From positions 434,001 through 498,000 of the forward strand of contig JAWUZG010000136.1 in NCBI GenBank assembly GCA_036785705.1: DNA of 64,000 nucleotides. The letters are read 5' to 3'. The stretch is from Acanthornis magna. Taxonomy: Eukaryota > Chordata > Aves > Passeriformes > Acanthizidae. The notes beneath the pieces were generated by a model, which made no database searches, was not told where the DNA came from, and saw nothing but the letters and a program-made list of their open reading frames with translations. The position numbers and the translations under genes were made by a program. Shown here piece by piece: positions 1 to 11,893 of this stretch. Positions within the stretch are counted from its first letter, which is position 1, and every line of letters starts with the position of its first letter.

Positions 1-2269
1 TTTGCAGGTGCTTGGAGGTGGCACGGCACAACCTGAATCCGTGTGGGTCCAACCTCATCCTCTTGCTCCTGTCCCAGACCAAAAACGTGCCAGGGAAAAA
101 TGACCAACCTGGACATCACCAGGAAATGGTGAAAGCTCCATCTGGGGGACACACGGCTGTGGGGCTCGGAGCCACAGGCTGGGACTGGTCCTGCTGGGAA
201 TGTCCCTTACAGTTTGGGGTGTTTGGGCTCAGCACCGTCAGGATGCAGAGCTGATTGCTGTGGGGATTTTCCCACCACTGAGGTCAGGAAAACTTTTCAA
301 GTGCCCTTTTCTGGAGCAGGGACCGTTTGCTAGAGGATGCAGGTGGTTCCTGAGATTCAAGGGAGAATTCGGGAATTCCCGTCAGGCAGCCAGACCTTCC
401 CTCAGCCCATTAACACCGTCGGGCACTGCCTGCACCCTCCTGCTCTGGAAAAAAGACCCTCATTGAGGCTGAGTGCCTTTGTCCTGGCAAGAGCCGGCGC
501 TGGCACAAGGATGGGCTTGCAGGGAAGAGCAGAGGATGGGTGGCTAATGGAAAAGTGGGCTCGGGTGGAGGCAGCCCCAGCAGTGAGAAGATTGCAGAGG
601 GTGGAGGGCAGGATTGCTCTCACCCTCAGGGATGTGCGGACTATGGAGGAATGAGGAGCGAGAGGGATAAAGGAGGGTGCCTTTGGAAATAAAAACAATT
701 AAAAGAATCTATTAATAGCAAATGAGGGAGTTTCCTAACGGGAGGTCAAACTGGTTTGTTGGAGACACCACGTCCATCGGCTGTGTGGGGACTGGGATGT
801 CCCTCTGCACGGGCATGGGATGTCCCTCTGCATCCGTGCTGCCAAAGCCGTGTCCCTGGTGGGGATGGGGCACTAGATTGTCACTTCAGGGACCAAACTG
901 GAGCCAAGAGCTGAGGGAGGGGAACCAAACTCCTCCTTATCCCTTAGGAGTGCACCAACACCTCATCACACCCATTGGAGACGCAGGCAGGGTGGGATGA
1001 GGTTTGGGTCCTTGGGTTCAACAAAATCCATCAGAAATGGACAATATGGACAAGGAACATGCGTGCACGGTGGGATAGGAGCTCCTCCTGGCTCAGAGCC
1101 ACGGTCCAGCTCTGCTGGTATCCGTCCCCTGGCTGGGACTGGGGGAAGCTGCTCCGAAGGAATGCGAGGCGAGGGCCAAGCCAGGGGAATGCTTTCCACA
1201 TTATATTCTCTCAGTTTCCGGCAATTTGCTGCTTCGGGACTTCCTAAGCCAGAGGTTGTATCCGTATCTTTCTGCTCTACAGCACTTGATGGGCTTGTGG
1301 AGAGGGGGTGATCACACGAGGGGTGTTTCCTTGGGAAAAAAAGTTCAAAAGGAAGAGCAGGCATGGGAAGAGGCACTTCTGGGGCAGCTGTGGTGCATCC
1401 CAGGGTTGATTTATGCTTTAAATATAATAAATGATGCAGATAGAGCGATGTAAACCCACCCCCCGCTCTCTGCTGGGTGTAACGTGGAGGGCTGAGCAGG
1501 ATTCAGCCCTGGGGCCAGAGGGTTTCCACATGAGGCTTCAATACAAAACATCTGGAGAACATCAGCCATAAAGAGACAGGAATGCTCCAAACTGGGCATG
1601 GGTCCAAGCTGTCCCTTGCAGGCTCAGACAGTCACACACACGCACTCACTGTCTCATCCCTGAGCTCTGCCAGCCCTTGGCTTGGGTTTTTGCTGTAGGA
1701 ACATCCTGTCCAGGAGCATTTGGAGTCTGCAGGTGGGATCCGTCCCAGGCGCATTTCTGGGGCATGCTTGATCACGAGACTGTGCAGGAGCTGGAGCTGA
1801 CAGCTCCAGTTTTCTGCCACTGGCATCCTCCCAAGACTCAGCAGTTTCAGAGATTTTATTTTCCCCTGGGCAGCTCTGTTGGGAATACAAGGCAATTCCC
1901 ACCTAACCAGGAGCAGCCACTTCCCTTTAACATGTGGATTTAGTTGTAGGGTGGAGTGATGGACAAAAATTTTGGCTTTGAGTGTAATTTGCTTTTTGGA
2001 ATAAGTTTTTTTTTGTGGAAATAGGGATCTTGGAGCCAAAGCAGGAGGAGGGGAGCAGGGAGTCCAGAGCAACTTTATTAAACAAAACCTGAACTCTTCT
2101 TCAGACGTGTTCCACAGATTGCTTTTGTTTGTGACCACACTTTTTGGATTGATTTAAAATTAGGCTGGGAAAAACCCTGCAGGGTGATCCAGAGGACTCC
2201 TTGATAAACCCAGGGACAAGTTTTACACAGGGGACAACTTCCCAGCAGCTGAAAATTGGAGGAAATAGA
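1..2269. other. Unique non-coding sequence
   Basis: I see no gene, RNA or recognisable repeat. Open frames on both strands are short (under about 170 codons), overlap each other and show no recognisable protein family, so I treat them as chance. An A-rich patch near 685-720 and a T-rich patch near 2004-2017 are the only low-complexity stretches. Confidence 0.6.
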
Positions 2270-2322
2270 TGGTCTTTGACGTTCCTTCCAACCCAAACCA
2301 TTCCATGATTCCCTGAATCTGT
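2270..2322 (+). mobile_element. CR1 LINE, 3' tail fragment
   Basis: Only the extreme 3' end is recognisable: 'ggtctttgacgttccttcc', then 'aacccaaaccattccatgat' and 'tccctgaatctg', the typical avian CR1 terminus with a degenerate octamer tail. Sequence to the left does not match the CR1 3' untranslated region, so this is either a very short 5'-truncated insertion or an old eroded one. It has no coding capacity. Confidence 0.75.
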
Positions 2323-3759
2323 AATTTGGGAGGACTCAGAGGGGAGCTCATGTGATAGACAACATCAAAGGTCTCTGGGTATAAAGGACCACCACCTCAA
2401 CATCCCGGAAATGAGATGACCAGAGGTCTGATGGCTGAATGCTTTTGGAGCTGAGGATTCTGAATCTGGGACCCACCACGCTCTCCTGGTGACCCTCCTG
2501 CCTAATGGGAAGAGCAGGCCCTGCATGATGGCAAATGCTTGTGCAGAGCAAATAATTTCCATCTAAGATAAATAAATAATAATACAAAAACAACCTAAAG
2601 AAAAAGAAATCCTCTGCAAGAAGTGTCATCTCCAGCCACGTACTCTTGGCTACCACTGGGCTCAAGCCAGATTTACCTGTCTCTTCCACACCTGAAAATC
2701 CATGGCAGCGGTCATCAAACGCCCGTGTGCCGAGGAGGGGCAGACACTGAGGTAACTTCTGAAGTTGTGTTTAACTTGGGAGAGAGGAAAGTCCCCACCC
2801 TTCGCACTGAATGTGGATTTGCCTCCTGCAAGTACAGGCAGAGCCTCGGCTCCTGATAGCATCGCACGGGGATGTAAACACAGGGAGCCGTGGAGCCGGA
2901 TGAACCTGGTTGGGAGAGCGGGGAGAAGGAAATGCTCAATGCATCAGCAGTCACCCGAAAGGACTCTTCTCTAAGCCTTCCTCCAAATGGTTTTTTATTT
3001 ATTTTTTTTTATTTGGCCAAGGTCTTGGCCTTCCTCAGAGCTCTTTGTCTCATGGTTACGAGAACCTGCTGAGTCAGTGAATCCTGCCCATGGGTCATTT
3101 CTAAGAGTTTATTTCCCTTCTTCAACGTCCATGTTGGACAGAGCCACCAAACACCCAGAAAACACAGCAGAATGATATGCTTACCTTGACCATCTGAGCT
3201 GAGCTCGTGGGTCTGTCTTTACCCCCCAAAATGAGGCTTTGCAGCTCCCCACACCATCACCACCCCCAGCACCGAAGTGAGGTGAGAAGGGACTTCCCAA
3301 GCCATCTGCAGACAACAGCTAATGGTGCTTCTGCAAAGCTTCCCCAGCCCTGGGAGCCACGGAGAGGAGCAGGTGGTTTTTTGGGAAGTTGGCACCGGTG
3401 TCACTCAGATATTTTTATGGCTGAGCAGGTGGGAAACGGTGGTGCCGGGTTTGCAACATGAGCCTGGGCAGAGTATCCCAGATGTCACCCCGAGCTGTGG
3501 GAAGCGATCCCAAGCCTGTAATGGAAGAAGGTTGGCTCCTTATTGGACTCAGAGCAGGTAGAGGGGGCAGTGGGTGAGGAGGGAAGGGTGGGATCCTCTG
3601 CTGGAGCTGTAATTAAGGTGAGGGTGGATGGGGAGGTTGGTGTCCCTTGCTCTGTATGAGCTGGGCAAGAAAGTGAGAGAAGGTTCAAGATCCCACCTGC
3701 ACCCCAAAATCCTCAGTGCTTGCAGAGGAGCAATGCCCTCTGGCCCAGCTGCATCCCCA

Positions 3760-3789
3760 TGCCTCAGTTTCCCCAGGTGTAAAATACAG
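3760..3789 (-). repeat. Possible relic of an ancient MIR-like SINE tail
   Basis: The stretch reads 'tgcctcagtttccccaggtg' followed by 'taaaatacag'. This resembles the reverse complement of the 3' portion of MIR/CORE-type SINEs ('...ttttacagatgaggaaactg', then 'aggca'). Only about 30 bases are similar, so this is a weak call. The same core recurs at four other places in the window. Confidence 0.3.
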
Positions 3790-4346
3790 ATTAAAACCCT
3801 TGGGAGGTTTCCTTGCTCTTGAGTGGGCTTGGGGCTCCACAAACAGGGTAATGCTGACAGCGTTTTCTCTGTTTTGCTATGAAATCCTCCTCCAGCACCT
3901 CTCCATCAGGAGAAATCCCAGCCCAGAAACCCCTTCCCAAAATGGGAGCTGCGCTAGGAAAAGACTTCGCCTCCTGTCCCACCCTGACAGGACACCTGCA
4001 CGTGGCAGGTCCCCTAGGGCAGGCGTGGCATCGGTTTTCTCCCCGTAAACTCTCCCTGTGTTTACTCTCCAGATAAATGGGGAGACTGGAATAACCAGGG
4101 CTCAGCAATCGGAGCAATTTCTTGGCATAGGGAAAGCCAGATCGTCGCGCGTCCACACCCGTGATGTCCCTGCCTGTCACCAGGCTAATTGGGGAGGTGA
4201 TGCTCCACCACATCTCCTTTTCCTGGGCAGTGCTGGGAGCAGTCCAGATAGGCTCCTGCCTCTGTGAGGCTTGATCCTGGCCCTGGAGTGTTTATTCCCG
4301 AGCCTCATGACATCCTGGAAGTGAACTAATCCTCCTTAGATAGCCG

Positions 4347-4363
4347 GGGAAACTGAGGCACAG
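4347..4363 (+). repeat. Possible MIR-like SINE core motif
   Basis: The motif is 'ggggaaactgaggcacag', the sense orientation of the one near 3760. Flanks show no clear further similarity to a SINE, so it could be chance or a very eroded relic. Confidence 0.2.
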
Positions 4364-5266
4364 CCCACTGGGGTGACCTGTTCTCCCTGGGGACATCCGC
4401 CTTTGCCATGTTGTCCTTCTCAGGGCACTGAGGGATGCTTTTTCACACTGCCCTTGGGAATAGAGGGGGAAGATCTACAGCTCCCATGGGAAACGTGTGG
4501 GACTCCATCACAGGGAGAGGAGCGAGCAGGAAGCTCTGGAAAATATTGCAGCTTCTCAGAATCTGGAGAACTCGGGGTCAGAGCCTCTCCTTGAGCTGAG
4601 GAGGATTATTACCTCTGCAGAGCAGGGCTGGGAGATCTGAACTCAACATGAGGCTGTCCCAAGGCCCTGCAAGTCCCAAGGGTTGTCCCAAGAGCTGTCC
4701 CAAGGCCTCGACCCAGAAAACTTGGGATGTGTTCTCAGAATTTTGCGGCTGGTGTTGGTCAGTGGCACTTTGCTCAGCTGCTGGCCAAAGCCCACCCTGA
4801 GGCTGTGTGCAGAAGATGCTCTTCACCAGCTGTCCCACCAGCCCCAGGCAGAGCCATGGGAGCTCACCATGCCCTTCCAGCCACCAGCTTTTCCATGTGG
4901 CAGCAGGAATTCTTGAGCTGAGCATCCCTGCGGTTATTTATGATCCACGGAGAAGGCTGGTCTGGGGAGGAGGCTTCTGACTCCATTCACGTATCCCATG
5001 CCTTGTTTTGAGCACGGGTGAGGAGCTCTCGACCTGGGCAATGCCTCTGGCTGGAAGCCTTTCCCATTAAACTGGGGCACATTGCATCCAGCTGGCAAGC
5101 TGCTGCGGAGCTTTGACTCAGCTACACTTGGCTTCAGCTCTGAGACTTCAGCCCAGTCCCTCGTGAAAACCTACCCCTGGCGCTGGAGGAATTCGCTGGA
5201 TGGACCTCAGGTCTTGCAGTGTCTTTTTATAACTCTGCTTGGGCGGGGAAAGCTGAGCCACCACGT

Positions 5267-5530
5267 GGAAATTCCCATTGGAGATAAAAGGGGTTTGGAT
5301 GAGGGCTGGATGATCTATGGAAATTCCCATTGGAGATAAAAGGGGTTTGGATGTGGGGCTGGATGATCCATGGAAATTCCCATTGGAAATAAAAGGGGTT
5401 AGGATGTGGGGCTGGATGATCCATGGAAATTCCCATTGGAAATAAAAGGGGTTTGGATGTGGGGCTGGATGATCCATGGAAATTCCCACTGTAGAGAAAA
5501 GGGGTTTGGATGCAGGGCTGGATGATCCAT
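5267..5530. repeat. Minisatellite, 53-bp unit, five copies
   Basis: Five head-to-tail units start at 5267, 5319, 5372, 5425 and 5478. Each begins 'ggaaattcccattgg', continues with 'ataaaaggggtttggatg' and ends 'ggctggatgatccat'. The first unit is 52 bp, the others 53 bp. Units 2-4 differ from one another by only a few bases, while the last is more diverged in its 5' third ('cactgtagagaaaag'). Long open frames cross the array on the - strand only because the unit lacks stops. It is not a gene. Confidence 0.95.
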
Positions 5531-6065
5531 GGGAGGGTGGCAGGGGACATTGAGCTGGGGACACCTCTGAAGGCACCACAGGGTGGGAGACCAACAGTGC
5601 TTCTGCTGCCACCTCAATTTGGGAGAACAACCTCTTCCCAAGGGCCATCCATCCCTGCTGTGCCCATGCCAGGATGGAGGCATGGCTGCAAGGAGGGAGA
5701 TGGGGAGTGGAGAGCTGAAATTTGGTGGATCTGTCTCCGTCCCTGCCCTCGGTGTGGTGTGAAGCCCTGGACACCTCCAAGTGTTATGTGACTGCTTGGA
5801 ATCAAAATGCTGATGTCAGAGACTTTAATTAACAGCAGAAAAGTGTTTCAGGGATGCTGTGGAAGGATTCTGTGCCACTGTGTCCCCTCTCCCTAGGACT
5901 GGGATACATCTTGGGAAGGGTGAGGTCTCACTGTGCCCCTCCAGCCCCCAAAAGCAGCCAATGGCTGGTGCAGATGGTCCCCAACGTGTGGGGCACTCAA
6001 GAATCTTTATTCCCTTTTCCCCCAGCCTCTGAGGTTCATCCTGGGGATTCCCGGAACCAGCAGTG
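5531..6065. other. Unique non-coding sequence
   Basis: No gene or clear repeat is seen between the minisatellite and the degenerate CR1 that follows. Confidence 0.5.
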
Positions 6066-6300
6066 GTTTGCATTTTGTGGATAACACCAAACTGGGGAGC
6101 AAGGTGGCCGTTCAGCAGGACGGAGAACAAGGCCCACAGGGCCCTGCTGAAGCTCAGCAGAGGCAGATGTCACATCCTGGGACAGGTTGGACACCTGCGG
6201 AGCAGGACCTGGCATCACTGCAAGACCGTGTTCCATTTTGGGCTCCCCAGTCCGAGAGAGCCCTTGGTGTCCTGGGGCAGCCCAGCAGATCCACCAGGCA
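6066..6300 (+). mobile_element. Degenerate CR1 LINE fragment (ORF2 end / 3' region)
   Basis: Two stretches resemble the sense strand of the CR1 reverse-transcriptase ORF end. One is 'gtggataacaccaaactggg' near 6077. The other is 'ttccattttgggctccccag' near 6231, followed by 'tccgagagag'. In CR1 these belong to the 'gatgacaccaaa' and 'ttctgggctccccagtacaa' segments. Spacing is compressed and several indels are evident, so this is an old, broken copy. It encodes nothing intact. Confidence 0.5.
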
Positions 6301-7985
6301 GGGCTGGATGCGCTTGGCACTTGTGGGGTGGAGGGGGAAAGCCACAGGTGACCTGGGAGAAGATGTCAATATTCACTCCAAGGAGACACGAGCAAATCCT
6401 AGCTATTTGCATGCTGAGACCGATTTGCATATTGAGATTATGAATTCTTCCTGATGTCCTGATCGCTCTGCTCAAACCCGTGAGGAAATGGAGATTTTCC
6501 TCCTCTGCTTGGAGCAAAACGCTTGCCCCACTGGGCAGAGTTCAGCCCCAGGGAAGCAGGGAGGTGGATTCCCAGTGGATTGCTGAGGATCTGGGGCTGC
6601 AGCAGGGTGATGGACACCCATGAAGGAGGCAGCCTCAAGTCTCATCACACTCATATCCGTGATCTTATTTTGACACAACTAATGATGTTTTATTCCCTGA
6701 TGAGCTCTCGTTCAAAGCTCATCTCATTCTGCAGCTCAGCTTGGCTGTTATGCTTCCTCAGGAGGGGGAATATTCCTTCAAGCTGTGGCTCAGACAGGAT
6801 ATTTTTGGCATAATTGGGCTTCTGCTTGGCATTCATCATTTCCAGACATTTGCCTTGAAAATCCCCTGCAAGGTGTCCTGGGGGGATGCTGGGATTGAGG
6901 TGCTGGGCTGCCTCCGTCTCCTCAGCTTCACCATGCTCTGCTTTCTGCTGGAAATCACAGCTCCATGGAGAGCCCAAAGGTCAGAACACCTGATGGTGGA
7001 TGCAGAAAAATCGTGGGGGTGGCAGGAGCTCCCTGATGATGGGGCTCTGACCACGCAGAAATTGGAGCAGAGACACAGTGAGATCTGGAAATACACCAGG
7101 GAATTCAGCAAAACACACCCACCTGTGTCCCAAGGAGAAACATGGGGGCTGATCCCCTGTAAAATCCCAATTTCCATCTCCAAAGGATCTGCCTTAGCTT
7201 GGGATGTGAAGCAGAGCTGAGTGCTGGGAACTTCCAGCTTGTGATTTGGCCTGGAGTGATTCGGAGTGGATATTTTTGGGGCCCTGGCAGGGATGGGATC
7301 TCCGTACTGTTGGTTTCCAAAGCAGGATCTTGGTGATTCCCAGCGTGGCCTGGGACACTGCCATCCTCTAGTGGCTGCATCCAGCAGCACAGGAGTGCTG
7401 GTGTGGAGAGGTCTCTGGAGCTTCAAGCACCAGGCAGAGCTTGTGGCTCTTCCCTGGGGAGCTGGAGCATGGGGCTGGGAGGACATCCATGGATCTTCCC
7501 CATTCCTCCACCCAAAAAAAGGGTGGGGCACGGCTTTTCTTGATGGAAAAGGGCTTGGTGTCCACTCCCACTGGGCTTTGGAAACTTGGATTTTTTTGTC
7601 AGGGACATCAACTCCTCCGTGGGCTTCGTGGCTTGGGTCCGGCCCTACAAGGAGGGGTGGATTTGGGGGCAACCTGCAAACTCCACTCATCCAGACAAAT
7701 TCCTTGGGAATGTCTGGGATGGAGAGTTCTGTTAGATGTGAATGCAAGATCCCATCTTCGGGAAATTTTTGTAAGTTGTGGTATCAGCATCTCCCCTTTT
7801 CACTTCAGCCCCATCTTCAAAGTCTTCCAGAGTTGAACCTACTGCTTGGACTGCAGCTGTGGAGGTTGTGTGGTGCTGGGGAGGACAGAAAAGACCTTTT
7901 TTTCCTCTTCAGTGAGGGATATAGGACCAGGAGGGGATCCCAGGATGGTTTGTGTGGGAGATGAGGAGGTAAAAGTGCTGACTTC
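6301..7985. other. Unique sequence with long overlapping chance ORFs
   Basis: No recognisable gene. A 303-codon open frame lies on the - strand (7747-6836) and a 232-codon frame on the + strand (7266-7964). They overlap for about 480 bases, show no recognisable domain and have irregular composition rich in Pro and Ser. Low stop density on both strands points to base composition. A pair of octamer motifs at 6405-6430 is listed separately. Confidence 0.5.
6405..6430 (+). promoter_or_regulatory. Two ATTTGCAT octamer motifs
   Basis: Perfect octamers 'atttgcat' lie at 6405-6412 and 6423-6430, separated by 10 bases. This is the consensus bound by POU/OCT transcription factors. No promoter or gene is visible nearby, so a regulatory role is inference only. 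A reverse partial match ('agcaaat') lies just upstream at about 6391. Confidence 0.3.
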
Positions 7986-8150
7986 AGAATCATAGAATAC
8001 AGGACCCCCAAGGATCATCGAGTCCAGCTCCTGGCCCTGCACAGGGCAACCCCAAAAATCCCCCCAGGTGCCTGAGAATGTTGTTCAAATGCTTCTTGAG
8101 CTCTGGCAGCCTTGGGGCCGTGACCATTCCCTGGGGAAGCCTCTCTGGAG
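7986..8150 (-). mobile_element. CR1 LINE 3' end
   Basis: This is the reverse complement of a CR1 3' end. The tail is at the left ('agaatcatagaatacaggac'), followed by 'aaggatcatcgagtccagct', 'cctggccctgcacagggcaa' and 'gagctctggcagccttgggg'. This is the 'ctggaagggaccc' type of CR1 also seen at 34991 and 62052. It is 5'-truncated at about 8150 and has no coding capacity. Confidence 0.88.
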
Positions 8151-8278
8151 GGTCATGGCTTGGGTGGCTCTTGGGGCTCAGCAGAGGACACCAACAACCC
8201 AGGGCAGTGATGGCAGGGAGAGTGGCAGGAGCGAGGGGACAGAAAAAGAGAACCACAGAAGGGAGTTCTAAAGCAATT

Positions 8279-8409
8279 TTTTATATATATATAAAAACAT
8301 ACATGTTAAAAAAATATAAAATTTATATATATAAAAATTTATATAAATAAATTTATATATAAAAATTTATATAAAAATTTTATATATAAATATATATATA
8401 TAAATTTTT

Positions 8410-8469
<60 letters not shown>

Positions 8470-8480
8470 AATATATTTAA
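8279..8480. repeat. AT-rich complex microsatellite with (TATATG)n
   Basis: A run of TA, AAAATTTATATA and similar motifs fills about 8279-8410, followed by roughly nine TATATG units at 8411-8463 and an AT-rich edge. It lies between two CR1 fragments of the same orientation. A long - strand open frame enters it only as a low-complexity Tyr/Ile run. Confidence 0.95.
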
Positions 8481-8734
8481 AAGAGGACCTGAAATGGGGC
8501 CCTGAGCCAACTCTCAAGTCTATGGCGAGGACATGAGTGGCACAGGATATTTGCTTTGAATCCTGAGAGCCCTGTTTTCCCTGCCTTCCTTCCTCTCCCA
8601 GGCACGGTCCCTTCCCAGAGCAGGATTTCCTGCTGTGATGGACACAGCTGTCCCAGCTCCAGCTGACCTCCCCTCTGCTCACCCACTGATGGAGAGGGTT
8701 ACAGGAGTTGGGGGAAGAAGAGATGGGGATTGAC

Positions 8735-8862
8735 CATAAAATTCCAGAATGGTTTGGGCTGGAAAGGACCTGATGGATAATCTCCACACCCCTGCCATGG
8801 GCACGGACACTTTCCACTAGACCAGGCTGCTCCAAGCCCCATCCAACCTGGCCTTGCATGGA
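8735..8862 (-). mobile_element. CR1 LINE 3' end
   Basis: The reverse-complement CR1 tail starts 'cataaaattccagaatggtt', followed by 'tgggctggaaaggacctgat', 'cctgccatgggcacggacac', 'accaggctgctccaagcccc' and 'atccaacctggccttg'. Similarity stops there, indicating 5' truncation. Confidence 0.9.
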
Positions 8863-10194
8863 TATGTTGCCGAATATCCTTTTGGATCCTGACCCTACTT
8901 CTGTATCACTCCCCTTCCCAGGAGTACAAAGATTTGAAATCTCACTCAATTCTTGAAGTTTGGTGCAAACTTGAAATACAGCTTATAAATGTAGTGGAAA
9001 TCCATCTCTTTGCACAATAAACTGCATTTTTGTTGCACTGCATTTTGCACAACGTGATCCTGGTCTGTGAAAAGGAGAACTTAGGGACCAAAGCAATAAA
9101 ATCAATTAATAAAAAATTATCATAGCAACTAATTCAGAACAATATGCCAGGGATACAGATGATATAGGCTGTTAAATGAGATCCCTGGTGCTTTTTCTTA
9201 CTGCCTTAACTTGTGTGAGTGTCCACAGAAATGCTGTGTGAAAGAGATCTTCATGCAAGAAAAATGTGTGGTGCCTTCAGCCGCACAGAGGAGCCTGAAA
9301 AGATAGTTCAAAAGCAACAAAACAGACCAAAAAAAATCACAGACGAGATAGTTTAACATGCCAAAAATTCCTTAGTCAGTGTTCCTGAGGCCTGAACGTG
9401 CTGGCCTGTCCGTGCTGCTGATCCCAAATGAGATGTAAATATTCTTGGCCAAGGCAGGGTTTCAGGTTGCTCACAGCTTTTGCTGCCTCTGCAATTCCGA
9501 TGTTTTGTGGTTTCGATGGAAATCTGCTTCCCTCCAGCTGCCTGTCGCTGGATTACATCTGCAGCTGCATTTCCACTGCCTCTGTCCTGAGCAAACCCAG
9601 AGCTCTGTGGTGATGTTCCCTCGTGTGCTGAGCTGGCTGGAAACCCCAGGTCAGTCCATGACATTTGGGATGTGCCTCCTCGTGAGGCTTTTCGTGGTCT
9701 TCTTGGGGACTCAAGGGTCACAGTCCTGCTTTTCCCAGGGCAAAGAGAGCTGATTTGTGCCTTTGGAGCAAGCAGGGCTTTGTTTGTGGAATTAATTTGG
9801 TTGTGCCCTCCCTAGGTCCCAAAATATCTCTCTTATTTCAGGAGGAGACTTGACTTGTGCTGAGGATGACATTTTCCATGGTCCGAGGCCATGAGTAATT
9901 TCCCTGTGGTTCTGTTCACAGCTCAGAGAAAGCATCACCTCTGGGAATCCTGATGCCCCAGGAGCTGCTCGTGGTCTGGAGAGCCAAAGGCTCCCATAGA
10001 TATCAGAAAACTCTGAACTGGATTAATTTACATCTCCATCCCTTCTCCCAGTGCGATGAAAACTCATGGCACCAGAGTTTCTCTGACTGAGGTTGTGCTC
10101 GCAGGACTTTATCTGGAGCACCTCAAGAGTACCCTGCCCTTGGTGTGAGTGGGAAATGGGCTTCCTTTTTTTTTTTCCCCCCATTTTGATAATT
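8863..10194. other. Unique non-coding sequence
   Basis: No gene or mobile element recognised. A canonical AATAAA occurs near 9014, but nothing upstream looks like a terminal exon. Open frames around 9353-9753 overlap on both strands and have no recognisable product. Confidence 0.5.
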
Positions 10195-10260
10195 CCATCC
10201 ATCCATCCATCCATCCATCCATCCATCCATCCATCCATCCATCCCTCCCTCCCTCCCTCC
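10195..10260. repeat. (ATCC)n then (CCCT)n microsatellite
   Basis: About twelve CATC/ATCC tetranucleotide units are followed by five CCCT units, preceded by a short T and C run (10165-10181). The purine-pyrimidine strand bias is strong. Repetitive open frames over it (Ile-His-Pro-Ser and Trp-Met-Asp-Gly repeats) are artefacts. Confidence 0.97.
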
Positions 10261-11295
10261 TTTCTGCTGCCCCAGGGCAGCTCTGTTTCAGTGGCTGCTG
10301 AGTCTGTCTAAAGGGAGAGCTGGGATCTATCATTAACACACTCCTTGTTTTTATAAGACTTTGCCTTTAATTACTGATAGCTCTGCCAGACTCTACTCTT
10401 TTTTCCCCAGGCTGGCTGGCTGCCTCCAGGCTGAAATGCTTTTGGAAAATTTCAACTAAAATAGTTCAGCATTTTGCAAGAATTAGATTAGGAGGAAAAA
10501 AAAACCCAAAACAACAGCCCAACTGTTTTGCTCCAGTTGGGTGGGAAACTTCCAGCTGTTTTCGGCAGCCGTTTCGTCCCTCGTGCATCCGAGGGGGCCC
10601 TGAAAGCCGGGGGTGGGAAAGATCCTTGAATTCACGGAGCCAGCAGAGGCTGCCAAGGATGGGACTGTCCTTGAGCAGATCCTGTCCTTGTCTGGCAGCC
10701 ACTCGCCTCTGCCGGCCCTGAGCCTGCTGTGATTGCCCCTGGTAGAGCAAGGCTGCTCCTTCCTGCACTGCTCCATCAGGGGAAAGGGAGAAAGGGCTGT
10801 TGGAGACTGTCCTGAAGGTCTCTCCATCTCCCTGAAATCCTTTATCAGTCCCAGAGAAGTTTGCATGATGTGCATTCTGTGGGCCCAGGGCTTCCTCGCT
10901 CCCTAAGGTTCATCCCAGCAGGGGCAAAATTGCCCTGGGGAGATGCCCTGGGGCACGCTGCAGAGTTGATAAATTTAGCAGAGGACCTTCAGGATGCTGC
11001 TGAAACAGCAGGTGGGATGTCCCAAGCCAACACCTTCGGCCCAGCACACAATTCGGCCAAACCCTGGGGTCCTGATCCGTGTCCTGCAGTGTAGGGTGGG
11101 ACTGCAGCGCTGTGCCAGGGTGAGTGCAGACCCTGGGACCCTCACTGCAGCCTTGGGGCCTCCGTTTTGTCTCTTTTTCACATCTCGCTCCTCGTGCCAA
11201 GGGGGTGTTGGCGGATGAGAGCCTTGCCATGCCCCAGCCATGGCACTCACAGCCCAGATCCCCCCGTGCCCTGGGCTGATCCCAGGTGGGCAGCA
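10261..11295. other. Unique non-coding sequence
   Basis: No gene or clear repeat is seen. Overlapping open frames of up to about 190 codons at 10910-11544 extend into the CR1 copy that follows and are not credible genes. Confidence 0.5.
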
Positions 11296-11815
11296 GGAAG
11301 GGGAATTCTGCCCCTCTGCCCTGCTCAGGTGAGACCTCACCTGCAGAGCTGCCCCAGCCCTGGGGAACAACAGCAGAAGGACGTGGAGCTGCTGGAGAAA
11401 ATCCAGAGGAGGCCACAGAGCTGCTCCACAGAGCTGCACGGAGCTGGGGGTGCTCACCTGGAGAAAGGAAGGCTCCAGGAAGAGCTCAGAGCCCTTTCCA
11501 GTGCATGAAGGGCTCCAGGAGAGCTGGAGAGGGTCTGGGGACAAGGCACGGAGGGACAGGACACAGGGAATGGCTTCCCACTGCCAGGGGCAGGGTTGGA
11601 TGGGATTTTGGGAAGGAATTGTTCCCTGTGAGGGTGGGCAGGCCCTGGCACAGGTGCCCAGAGAAGCTGTGGATCCCTGGCAGTGTCCCAGGCCAGGCTG
11701 GACAGGGCTTGGAGCAACCTGGGACAGTGGAAAGTGTCCCTGCCCATGGCTGGGGGTGGAACAAGATGGGCTTTAAAGGTCCTTCCAACCCAAACCACTC
11801 CATGGTTGTCTGACT
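11296..11815 (+). mobile_element. CR1 LINE 3' end, about 520 bp
   Basis: This is one of the longest CR1 copies here. It begins in the ORF2 3' part ('ggggaattctgcccctctgc', 'gaaggacgtggagctgctgg'), passes 'cctggagaaaggaaggctcc' and 'caggtgcccagagaagctgt', and ends 'ccttccaacccaaaccactc' with a degenerate tail. It is 5'-truncated, as most CR1 copies are, and cannot encode a functional reverse transcriptase. A 6-bp segment 78 bases downstream is the target duplication of the adjacent LTR. Confidence 0.95.
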
Positions 11816-11893
11816 TCCCCACACCTTGCACTGTGCCGTGGGCTGTGCGGGGCTCTGGGGGATGAGGGAAAGGCTGGGACGTGCTGTGTCCAC

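Larger units (their letters stand above)
2323..5266. other. Unique non-coding sequence with two SINE-like motifs
   Basis: No gene or assignable mobile element is visible. Two short 'cctcagtttcc'/'ggaaactgagg' motifs occur at about 3760-3789 and 4347-4363 and are listed separately. Open frames are at most 140 codons and overlap on both strands. Confidence 0.55.

Noticed and set aside
5148..5780. 210-codon - strand frame with repeated NFHGSSSP/ISMDHPAP-type peptides
   Set aside because: It is the product of the 53-bp minisatellite. The frame shifts between units, so no consistent repeat protein is encoded.
9012..9120. AATAAA motifs that might mark a gene 3' end
   Set aside because: The region is simply AT-rich, with several AATAAA/AATAAAA copies and no upstream coding sequence.
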